A stretch of 64,000 bases of DNA from Thalassospira sp. MCCC 1A01148 (GTDB lineage Bacteria > Pseudomonadota > Alphaproteobacteria > Rhodospirillales > Thalassospiraceae). A model generated the notes under the pieces. The model was given only the letters and a program-made list of their open reading frames with translations, ran no database searches and was not told where the DNA came from. Position numbers and translations under genes: made by a program. Each line of letters begins with the position of its first letter. Position 1 is the stretch's first letter. The stretch covers positions 62,001 to 126,000 of the forward strand of contig NZ_LPVZ01000022.1 in the NCBI RefSeq assembly GCF_001613795.1, read 5' to 3'. Positions 27,077-34,197 of the stretch are shown piece after piece.

Positions 27077-27091
27077 GGTCAAGGATTGACC
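27077..27091. promoter_or_regulatory. Dyad in the azoreductase/LysR promoter region
   Basis: Perfect inverted repeat GGTCAA-GGA-TTGACC, in the 123-bp gap between divergent genes. A second, wider repeat AACTC-N14-GAGTT lies at 27117-27140. Either could be a LysR site. Confidence 0.5.
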
Positions 27092-27152
27092 GAATTTCAT
27101 TCACGCGGCAAAATCGAACTCCTCAGCCAACAGATGAGTTGTATTCATTCAT

Positions 27153-28049
27153 ATGTCCTTGCCGCCGCTTGCGACCCTGCGCGCCTTCGAAGCCGCAGCC
27201 CGCCATCAAAGTTTTAAACAGGCCGCATCCGAGCTTGGCGTGACGCCGACAGCGGTCAGTCACCAAATACGTCTTCTCGAAGAGACGCTTGGTGTCCGCT
27301 TGTTTGATCGCAAGCCACGGCAGGTTGTCCTGACCGATGTCGGGCAGGAGCTATATCCGGTTTTGCGTGATGGCTTTTCATCCTTTGCCAAGGCCATTGA
27401 TCGCATACGAAACCGCCCGGTATCGCGCAGCATGACGGTTTCGGTCATCCCATCCTTTGCGGCAAAATGGCTGTTGCCGCGCCTGCCGCGATTTCAGTCG
27501 GCGCATCCCGACATCCATTTGCGACTTCATACGTCCCCAGAGGCCGTCGACCTTGCGGGTGGCGTCGCGGATGTGGCCATTCGTTATGGTGTCGGCCCGT
27601 ATCCGGGATTGGTTGCGCACAAGATGTTTCGCGAACAGTTCGTGCCACTTTGCAGTCCGGCATTGGGCCTGCAAAAACCGGAAGACTTGCGCAATGCGAC
27701 TTTGCTGCATTTTGACTGGCTACGTCCCGATGATGCGACCCCGACATGGCAAAGATGGGGGCAGGTGGCAGAAAGGTCTGATTGCCTGCCAAACGCGGGC
27801 ATCAGTTTTTCCGATGACAGTCACGCCATTCAGGCCGCGATTGCAGGCCAAGGTATCGTTTTGGGCAGTCCGGTGATGGTGCGCGCAGAAATTGACGCAG
27901 GATTGCTGGTGATGCCATTTGGCCCGGGAATCAAAGGCCATTATTATCATTATGTGCATACCGGCCGTGGCGAGAACCTTCGTGAGGTAGAGGCATTCGG
28001 GGACTGGATTGTGCGCGAGGTGGCATCTTCGCCCCGGATTGCCGATTGA
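27153..28049 (+). CDS. LysR family transcriptional regulator (GcvA-like)
   Basis: 298 residues. Winged helix about 1-65: PPLATLRAFEAAARHQSFKQ, then TAVSHQIRLLEETLGVRLFD. Effector domain about 90-298 with the typical PRFQSAHPDIHLRLHTSPE. It lies divergently from the azoreductase gene and probably controls it. The following isomerase gene begins 57 bases downstream on the same strand and could be cotranscribed, but there is no functional link. Confidence 0.92.
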   Translation: MSLPPLATLRAFEAAARHQSFKQAASELGVTPTAVSHQIRLLEETLGVRLFDRKPRQVVLTDVGQELYPVLRDGFSSFAKAIDRIRNRPVSRSMTVSVIPSFAAKWLLPRLPRFQSAHPDIHLRLHTSPEAVDLAGGVADVAIRYGVGPYPGLVAHKMFREQFVPLCSPALGLQKPEDLRNATLLHFDWLRPDDATPTWQRWGQVAERSDCLPNAGISFSDDSHAIQAAIAGQGIVLGSPVMVRAEIDAGLLVMPFGPGIKGHYYHYVHTGRGENLREVEAFGDWIVREVASSPRIAD

Positions 28050-28106
28050 CCTTGCGGCCTGCATCGGAAACCATGGGGCATCGTCAATCATTCTTGTGGA
28101 TGGATC

Positions 28107-28898
28107 ATGCCCCGCTTTACCGCCAACCTTTCGTTCCTGTTTGCCGAACTGCCGTTTGAAAAACGGTTTGCCGCGGCCGCAGAAGCAGGCTTTGTGGGGG
28201 TGGAGTATATCGGCGCCTATGACATGCCGCTTTCCACGGTCAAATCGCTTCTTGATGAGAACGGCCTGGAACAGGTTTTGTTTAACCTGCCGGTCGGTGA
28301 CTGGGAGGCGGGTGACCGTGGTCTTGCCTGTCGTCCGGGGCGTGAAGATGCCTTTCGCGACTCTGTCGTAAAGGCCCTTGATTATGCGGCGGCCACCGAT
28401 TGCAAGATGCTCCATTGTATGGCGGGTTTGATGGGCAAGGGTGAGGATTCCGGTGAACTCGCCCGGCTTTACTGCGATAACCTGCTTTATGCTGCGGACC
28501 TTGCCGATCAGGCCGGGGTGGATATCCTGATCGAGCCGATCAATCCACTGGATATGCCGGGTTATCTGCTTAATTCAGTTGAGCAGGCGGCGGTGATCCT
28601 TGAACAGCTTGATCACCCGCGCCTGAAACTGCAGTTCGACATCTATCACGCCCAGATTGTCGGCGGGAACATCGCCGCGCGGCTCGATAAGCATATCGAC
28701 AGTATCGCCCATGTTCAGGTCGCAGGTGCGCCCGGTCGACACGAACCTGACAGCGGGGAACTTAACTACCCCTTCCTGTTCTATATGCTGGATCGCATCG
28801 GCTATGACGGCTGGATCGGCTGCGAATACAAACCGCATGGCAAGACCGAAGACGGGCTTGGCTGGGTCCGTCCTTGGATGCCAAAACCGGGTGCCTGA
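28107..28898 (+). CDS. hyi: Hydroxypyruvate isomerase
   Basis: Converts hydroxypyruvate to tartronate semialdehyde. 263 residues, xylose-isomerase-like TIM barrel. Characteristic parts: MPRFTANLSFLFAELPFEKR at the N-terminus, EPINPLDMPGYLL near 145 with a catalytic/metal Glu, and KLQFDIYHAQ, metal-binding Asp and His near 175. It ends GEY-like as IGCEYKPHGKTEDGLGWV with the second catalytic Glu. It faces glycerate 2-kinase with a 32-bp gap; together they fit glyoxylate/hydroxypyruvate use, although the tartronate semialdehyde reductase that would join them is not in the window. Confidence 0.94.
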   Translation: MPRFTANLSFLFAELPFEKRFAAAAEAGFVGVEYIGAYDMPLSTVKSLLDENGLEQVLFNLPVGDWEAGDRGLACRPGREDAFRDSVVKALDYAAATDCKMLHCMAGLMGKGEDSGELARLYCDNLLYAADLADQAGVDILIEPINPLDMPGYLLNSVEQAAVILEQLDHPRLKLQFDIYHAQIVGGNIAARLDKHIDSIAHVQVAGAPGRHEPDSGELNYPFLFYMLDRIGYDGWIGCEYKPHGKTEDGLGWVRPWMPKPGA

Positions 28899-28930
28899 CC
28901 AGTCTTCTTGTTCAGTCTTCGGACCGGGAT

Positions 28931-30193
28931 CTATTCAATCAGGATAGCCCGGAAGTCATTGACGTTGGTCAGGGTCGGTCCGGTCACCAGCAGGTCATCA
29001 ATCTTGGTAAACGCGCTATAGGCGTCGTTATTGTCCAGATATTCCCAAAGATCGATGCCTGCCTTCTGCGCGGTTTGCCAGCTTTGGGCATCCATGATCG
29101 CGCCCGCATTGTCCTCGCTGCCGTCAATGCCATCGGTATCAATTGCCAGCGCACAAAAGCCCGGTTGATCACGAAGTTGCAGCAGAAGTGACAGCAAAAA
29201 TTCGCTATTGCGCCCGCCACGGCCACCCTTGCCGCGCACGGTAACGGTGGTTTCACCGCCCGACAGCAAAACGCATGGCTTTGCTGCAGGTTGGCCGTGA
29301 TTGGCAACCTGATGGGCAATCCCGGCATGGACGATGGCGACTTCGCGGGCCTCACCCTCGATGGCGTCGCCAAGGATGACGGCATTCAGCCCCATGTCGC
29401 GCGCAACCGATGCCGCGGCCTCAAGGCTATCCTGCGGGCGCGCCAGCATGATGGTTTCATGGCCCTCAAAGCAGGGATCATCCGGCTTGATGGTTTCGTC
29501 CTTTGCTCTTTGCAAGAGGTCCTTGGCAGCCTGCGGAATTTCGATCTGATAATGGCGGATGATATCAAGCGCATCCTGTCCGGTCGTCGGATCGGACACC
29601 GTCGGGCCAGACGCAATGATCGCCGGATCATCACCGGGAACGTCGGATACAAGATATGTCACCATGCGCGCAGGCGCACACGCCTTGGCCAAGCGGCCCC
29701 CCTTGATGGCCGACAGGTGTTTGCGCACACAGTTCATTTCCGAAATGGTGGCACCGCTGCGCAACAGTGCCTTGCTGATCGCCTGTTTGTCTTCAAGCGT
29801 CAAACCCGGACCGGGCAGGGCCAGAAGCGCCGATCCACCCCCGGAAATCATGCAGACAACCAGATCATCCGGACCCGCATCGGAAACGATGTCAAGGATC
29901 CGCTTTGCGGCCTTTTCCCCGGCTGCGTCGGGGACGGGGTGGGATGCCTCGACAATTTCGATCTGATCACACTCAACCGCATGGCCATATCGGGTGACAA
30001 CCAGACCTTCGACGTCACCTTTCCAGGCTTTCTCGAACGCGCGCGCCATATTGGCCGATGCCTTGCCCGCCCCAATGACGATGGTCTTGCCCTTGGGCGG
30101 TTCCGGCAAATTGCGCGGAATTTGAACCCCCGGATCAGCGGCCTTCAATGCAGCGTCCATCAAAGCCAGAAGTTTTTCGCGCGAAGTCGTCAT
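28931..30193 (-). CDS. Glycerate 2-kinase (MOFRL-type)
   Basis: Phosphorylates D-glycerate to 2-phosphoglycerate with ATP. 420 residues from ATG 30193 (AGGGAAAC upstream); the longer frame to 30382 runs into the regulator gene. Family signatures: GKTIVIGAGKASANMA near residue 33, SGGGSALLALPGPGLTLEDK near 115, and a C-terminal MOFRL domain with SGGETTVTVRGKGGRGGRN and DTDGIDGSEDNAGA. It is the partner of hydroxypyruvate isomerase in glycerate metabolism and lies 43 bases after the FadR-type regulator on the same strand, so it is probably under that regulator's control. Confidence 0.94.
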   Translation of the reverse strand: MTTSREKLLALMDAALKAADPGVQIPRNLPEPPKGKTIVIGAGKASANMARAFEKAWKGDVEGLVVTRYGHAVECDQIEIVEASHPVPDAAGEKAAKRILDIVSDAGPDDLVVCMISGGGSALLALPGPGLTLEDKQAISKALLRSGATISEMNCVRKHLSAIKGGRLAKACAPARMVTYLVSDVPGDDPAIIASGPTVSDPTTGQDALDIIRHYQIEIPQAAKDLLQRAKDETIKPDDPCFEGHETIMLARPQDSLEAAASVARDMGLNAVILGDAIEGEAREVAIVHAGIAHQVANHGQPAAKPCVLLSGGETTVTVRGKGGRGGRNSEFLLSLLLQLRDQPGFCALAIDTDGIDGSEDNAGAIMDAQSWQTAQKAGIDLWEYLDNNDAYSAFTKIDDLLVTGPTLTNVNDFRAILIE

Positions 30194-30236
30194 GTCGGGT
30201 TTCCCTGAATAGGTTTTGGCCAATTGGGGGCGGGGC

Positions 30237-30986
30237 TTAGGTCGCTTGCTTGTCGGATGCGCTTTTGAAGAAGTCGATAACCGCCTGCAGGTGATCGGAC
30301 ATTGCCTTTTCTGCCGCGTCCGGGTCATGGGCGGCAATGGCTTCGATAATGGCGCGATGATGTTCTTGCACCATCCGGTCAAATGTAGGCCCGGCCATAC
30401 CGTTAAATCGGATTTCGGTCAGGGCCGCTTGCAGGACATCATGCAGCATTTTCATCACGTGATAATAAATGATCGATCCGGTTGCCCGGCCAATCATCAT
30501 ATGCAGTCGGTGATCGTCATCCGCACGATGTTTGGCTGCCCGCCTTGGATCATGTGCCTGACGAAAGGCCATGCGCAGAAGTTTGATATCCTCGTCACTG
30601 GCATTTATGGCAGCACGTCTTGCAGCCCATGTTTCAAGTGTGCAGCGGATTTCCTGCAGGTCACGCAGATTGCTGATCGAATCGCGCACCAGATCGGTCA
30701 TGGCCGTGTCCATGTCGATCCCGGTTGATGAAAGGATTTCCGTGCCGCCGCCCTGAACCGCACGCAGATACCCGCGGGTCTTGAGTTTTTGTAGCGCTGC
30801 GCGCACGGATACACGGCTGACCGACATGCTTTCGGCAAGCTGGCGTTCACCGGGCAGGCGGTCTCCCGGCAGGAAAATGCCATCTGAGATTTTTTCAAGA
30901 ATTTGATCGGCAACCTGATCAGCGACCCGTTTGGGGCGCTTGGTTTCCGGATCATCTTGTGCCTGAAGCGTCTTTGCAGACGGCAT
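30237..30986 (-). CDS. FadR-type GntR transcriptional regulator
   Basis: 249 residues from ATG 30986 (GGGAGA upstream). N-terminal GntR winged helix about 20-90 (LPGERQLAESMSVSRVSVRA), then the all-helical FCD ligand domain (about 100-240) with Asp/His residues that usually bind a metal and carboxylate ligand. A FadR-type operator lies 65 bases upstream of its start, suggesting autoregulation. It precedes glycerate 2-kinase in the same direction. A small carboxylate such as glycolate, glyoxylate or a similar acid is a plausible ligand by context only. Confidence 0.92.
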   Translation of the reverse strand: MPSAKTLQAQDDPETKRPKRVADQVADQILEKISDGIFLPGDRLPGERQLAESMSVSRVSVRAALQKLKTRGYLRAVQGGGTEILSSTGIDMDTAMTDLVRDSISNLRDLQEIRCTLETWAARRAAINASDEDIKLLRMAFRQAHDPRRAAKHRADDDHRLHMMIGRATGSIIYYHVMKMLHDVLQAALTEIRFNGMAGPTFDRMVQEHHRAIIEAIAAHDPDAAEKAMSDHLQAVIDFFKSASDKQAT

Positions 30987-31050
30987 GTTGGGTTGTCTCC
31001 CATCGTGTTTTTCTAAGCCAATGCAACGATTTCTGTGTATCTCCGCGCAA

Positions 31051-31061
31051 TGGTCATACCA
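31051..31061. promoter_or_regulatory. FadR-type operator upstream of the regulator gene
   Basis: TGGT-CAT-ACCA (minus strand TGGT-ATG-ACCA), the core bound by FadR-subfamily GntR proteins such as PdhR and LldR. Located 65-75 bases before the regulator's ATG. A looser TGGT-N6-ACCA occurs at 31198-31211, toward the amidohydrolase gene. Confidence 0.7.
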
Positions 31062-31281
31062 TTTTACGGGATGTTTGCGATGGACGCAAAGCGTCGTATG
31101 AGCCCAAGGCGGCTTATTGCAGCGTAATCTTGTCTCGGCGGTGATAAATTGATAGTTCAACAGGTGCCGGTTGGTGCTTCTGCCTTATGGTTGCGATGGT
31201 CCTTTAACCAGTCGTGCCAAGGGATGAAGCCCCGGTCTGACCTGCCAGTATCCAAGGCCACCGATTTTCAGGAGAACACGC

Positions 31282-32082
31282 GTGCCGAACCAAGCCGGGT
31301 CCCTTTTGGGCCATGATGATCCCGCTCCGTTTGAAATCTTGAACGAGAACGGCAAGGGTCATTCACTTTTTGTGTGCGATCATGCGTCCCGCGAAGTGCC
31401 CAAAAGTCTTGGGACTCTTGGCCTGCCCGACGAAGAACGCAAACGCCATATCGGCTGGGATATCGGCGCACGCAAGGTGACTGAAATTCTGGTCGAGCGA
31501 TTTGACTGCCCGGCAGTTCTGGGCGGATATTCGCGTCTTGTGATCGATTGCAACCGGCAGCTTTGGGACCCGACGGGGATGCCCGAAATTGCGGATCAGA
31601 CCGTGGTGCCGGGCAACAAGAATGTCTCGCCCAGCGAACACATGAAACGCATCCGCGAGATCTTTCTGCCTTACCATTGGGCAATCGAAGAACAGATTGC
31701 GACGTTCCACGCGCACAAAATCGCACCGGCCCTGATTGCCATTCACAGCTTCACCCCGGTATTTCAGGGCTTTGAACGCCCTTGGGAGATCGGCGTGTTG
31801 TGGGATCAGGACGATCGTATCCCGGTGCCGTTGCTTGAAACGCTTCGTGCGCAGAACCCGGATCTGACCATTGGCGACAATGAACCTTATTCCGGCCAGC
31901 ATCTGGCTGATTACACGATTGATCACCATGGTGAGGCGGCAGGTCTTCCCTGTGTGTCGATTGAAATTCGTCAGGATCTGATTGATACTGACGAAGGATG
32001 TGAAAAATGGGCGAAGATCCTTGGCGACGCCTTCGTCGATATCCTTGCGGATCCAAACCTATACAAGATCAGGAGAGACTGA
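31282..32082 (+). CDS. N-formylglutamate amidohydrolase family protein
   Basis: 266 residues from a GTG at 31282 with AGGAG 7 bases upstream. Signatures: FVCDHASREVPKSLGTLG near residue 35, with zinc-type Asp/His, and HIGWDIGARKVTEILVERFD, then GYSRLVIDCNRQ. True members hydrolyse N-formylglutamate in histidine degradation, but no hut genes are nearby. The next gene, a carboxylate-amine ligase, follows after one base, so the substrate may be a related gamma-glutamyl or N-acyl amino acid. Cytoplasmic; no signal peptide. Confidence 0.9.
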   Translation: MPNQAGSLLGHDDPAPFEILNENGKGHSLFVCDHASREVPKSLGTLGLPDEERKRHIGWDIGARKVTEILVERFDCPAVLGGYSRLVIDCNRQLWDPTGMPEIADQTVVPGNKNVSPSEHMKRIREIFLPYHWAIEEQIATFHAHKIAPALIAIHSFTPVFQGFERPWEIGVLWDQDDRIPVPLLETLRAQNPDLTIGDNEPYSGQHLADYTIDHHGEAAGLPCVSIEIRQDLIDTDEGCEKWAKILGDAFVDILADPNLYKIRRD

Positions 32083-32083
32083 T

Positions 32084-33253
32084 TTGGCAGGGGCCAGCGC
32101 GCGCGAACCGGGATTTTCCATCGGCATAGAAGAAGAATTCTGGCTCGTGGATCGCGAAACCCGCGACCTTGCCAAAGACCCGCCTGCCGAATTTCTCAAG
32201 GACGCCAAGGCAAAGCTTGGCGATCAGGTTTCCAGCGAATTCATGCGCTGTCAGGTCGAAACCGGAAGCCAAGTGTGCAACAGCGCACTTGAAGCGCGCG
32301 AGCAGCTTATTCATATGCGCAGCACGCTTTCCGAGGTGGCGGCAAAATATGACATGGCGCTGCTGGCGGCTTCGACCCATCCCTTTGCCCAGTGGGACGA
32401 CCAGAAGCATACCGATGGCGAACGTTACAACACCATCGCGCGTGATCTGCGCACGGTTGTGGATCGATTGCTGATTTGCGGCATGCATGTCCATGTCGGC
32501 ATCGAAGATGATGATCTGCGCATCGAACTGATGGCACAGGCGAGCTATTTTTTACCCCATCTTTTGGCCCTGACCACAAGTTCGCCTTTCTGGCGGGGCA
32601 AGGAAACCGGCCTTCAGACTTTCCGGTTGTCGGTGTTTGACAACCTGCCGCGTACCGGCCTGCCGGAAGTGTTTGGCTCGTGGGCGGAATATCGCCGCCA
32701 TGTCGATATGCTGATCAATGCCGACGTGATCGAGGATGGAACCAAGCTGTGGTGGGATTTGCGTCCCTCTGATCGCTGGCCGACCCTTGAAATGCGAATT
32801 GCTGATGTCTGTACTGATCTTGAAGACGCGGTCTGTGTGGCATCGATTACGCGATGTCTGATGCGCATGCTGTATCGTCTGCGGCGCAATAATCAGCGCT
32901 GGCGGATTTATGCCAATATGTTGGTTCGTGAAAACCGCTGGCGGGCATGCCGTTACGGCAGCGATCCGGGTGAAAAGGCCGGGCTGATCGACTTTGGCCG
33001 GGGTGAAATCGTGCCCTATGCCGATCTGCTTGAAGAGATCCTCGAACTCATTCGACCCGATGCCGAATTCTTTGGCTGTGTCGATGAAGTCGAACATGCC
33101 CGCACCATAGTCAAACGCGGCACAAGTGCCCGCCGACAGCGCGAAATCTATGACGGGGCAATCGAACTGGGTGCGACGCCAAAGGATGCACTGGTTGCGG
33201 TGGCGGATGTCCTGATCGAGCGCACCGACCCGCACGCAAGATCGGAGACCTAA
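32084..33253 (+). CDS. Carboxylate-amine ligase (GCS2/YbdK family)
   Basis: 389 residues from a TTG start at 32084. AGGAGAG lies inside the last codons of the preceding gene, 6-7 bases upstream, and only one base separates the two genes, so translation is probably coupled. The frame is open upstream to 31982, but that stretch overlaps the amidohydrolase and is unlikely to be translated. Signature FSIGIEEEFWLVD opens the glutamate-cysteine-ligase-2 fold, with MHVHVGIEDDDLRI and LRPSDRWPTLEMRIADVC further on. The family joins a carboxylate to an amine with ATP; YbdK itself has weak gamma-glutamylcysteine ligase activity. Substrate unknown. Confidence 0.92.
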   Translation: MAGASAREPGFSIGIEEEFWLVDRETRDLAKDPPAEFLKDAKAKLGDQVSSEFMRCQVETGSQVCNSALEAREQLIHMRSTLSEVAAKYDMALLAASTHPFAQWDDQKHTDGERYNTIARDLRTVVDRLLICGMHVHVGIEDDDLRIELMAQASYFLPHLLALTTSSPFWRGKETGLQTFRLSVFDNLPRTGLPEVFGSWAEYRRHVDMLINADVIEDGTKLWWDLRPSDRWPTLEMRIADVCTDLEDAVCVASITRCLMRMLYRLRRNNQRWRIYANMLVRENRWRACRYGSDPGEKAGLIDFGRGEIVPYADLLEEILELIRPDAEFFGCVDEVEHARTIVKRGTSARRQREIYDGAIELGATPKDALVAVADVLIERTDPHARSET

Positions 33254-33365
33254 CGCTCTTGTCAGCGGGCAGTGCATTGAGTATCGTCGCGCCGAAACGG
33301 GTTTGGGCCCTTTGAATTCCGCGCATCGGATATCCGCTGTGCAATCCATCATCGGAGAAGAATTG

Positions 33366-33611
33366 ATGACCGAAGTCGGTGGTATCGCAGCCGATCAGCT
33401 TGCGAGTTATGTCGAGCGTATCGAACGCCTTGAAGAAGAAAAAGCCAACTTGATGGCTGATATCAAGGAAGTTTACGGTGAAGCCAAGGCGCTTGGCTAT
33501 GACGTGAAAATCCTGCGCCAGATCATTCGTCTGCGCAAAATGGAAGACCACGAGCGCACCGAACAGGAAGAAATCCTGGAAGTCTACAAACGTGCGCTGG
33601 GTATGAGCTGA
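33366..33611 (+). CDS. gapR: DUF2312 / GapR-type nucleoid protein
   Basis: 81 residues from ATG 33366, all helical: a long first helix rich in Glu/Lys (SYVERIERLEEEKANLMADI), then DIKEVYGEAKALGYDVKILR and LRKMEDHERTEQEEI, the typical DUF2312 sequence. Caulobacter GapR belongs to this family, binds AT-rich overtwisted DNA ahead of the replication fork as a tetramer, and helps chromosome replication and segregation. An upstream frame extension to 33303 is not needed. A terminator follows at once. Confidence 0.9.
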   Translation: MTEVGGIAADQLASYVERIERLEEEKANLMADIKEVYGEAKALGYDVKILRQIIRLRKMEDHERTEQEEILEVYKRALGMS

Positions 33612-33644
33612 CACCACCCTGTCAGCAGACCGAACGTGAATACC

Positions 33645-33676
33645 AAAAGCCCGCTTTGATGCGGGCTTTTGCTTTT
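33645..33676 (+). terminator. Terminator after the GapR-type gene
   Basis: AAAAGCCCGC / GCGGGCTTTT arms around TTTGAT, followed by GCTTTTG. It is 34 bases past the stop codon and just ahead of mmcB. Confidence 0.9.
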
Positions 33677-33689
33677 GTAAGCTGGGTCC

Positions 33690-34136
33690 ATGACAACCGC
33701 ATCCCGCCCCGAAATCACGGCTGAGGTCACCGAAGGTGTCTGTCGGCTTTTATTTCACCATCAAATGGCCTGCCTGACGGAGTTGCGTCTGGGTAATGGG
33801 CGCAGGCTCGATGTGCTGGCCCTTGGTCCAAAGGGCGAGCTTTGGGCCGTTGAGGTCAAATCATCGGTCGAGGATTTCCGCGTTGATCAGAAGTGGCAAA
33901 GCTATCTTGATTACTGTGACCGGTTCTATTTTGCCGTACCGATGCACTTCCCGAAGGATTTGATCCCGGAGGATGTCGGGCTGATCGTTGCGGACCGTTT
34001 TGAGGCCGCCATCATCCGCCAAAGTAACGAAACCAGGCTTTCGGCTGCCCGCCGCAAAAAGCTTCTGATTTCGTTTGGTCAAACAGCGGCTGCGCGCCTG
34101 CGCGGTGATGGCAAGGACCCGATTTTCGTTTCCTGA
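33690..34136 (+). CDS. mmcB: MmcB family DNA repair protein
   Basis: 148 residues, PD-(D/E)xK nuclease-like. The core is RRLDVLALGPKGELWAVEVK followed by SS, placing the Asp and the E-x-K pair at about residues 38 and 52-54, then DFRVDQKWQSYLDYCDRFYF. In Caulobacter, mmcB (mitomycin C) belongs to the SOS-linked DNA-damage genes. I see no clear LexA box upstream. The start ATG at 33690 follows directly after the previous terminator. Confidence 0.88.
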   Translation: MTTASRPEITAEVTEGVCRLLFHHQMACLTELRLGNGRRLDVLALGPKGELWAVEVKSSVEDFRVDQKWQSYLDYCDRFYFAVPMHFPKDLIPEDVGLIVADRFEAAIIRQSNETRLSAARRKKLLISFGQTAAARLRGDGKDPIFVS

Positions 34137-34148
34137 CAGACATAACCC

Positions 34149-34177
34149 AAAAAGGCCCCGGATGTTCCGGGGCCTTT
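34149..34177. terminator. Bidirectional terminator between mmcB and indolepyruvate oxidoreductase
   Basis: Perfect arms AAAGGCCCCGG / CCGGGGCCTTT around ATGTT, with AA before. Serves two convergent genes. Confidence 0.9.
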
Positions 34178-34197
34178 GATGTTGGAAGAGTGCAGGT

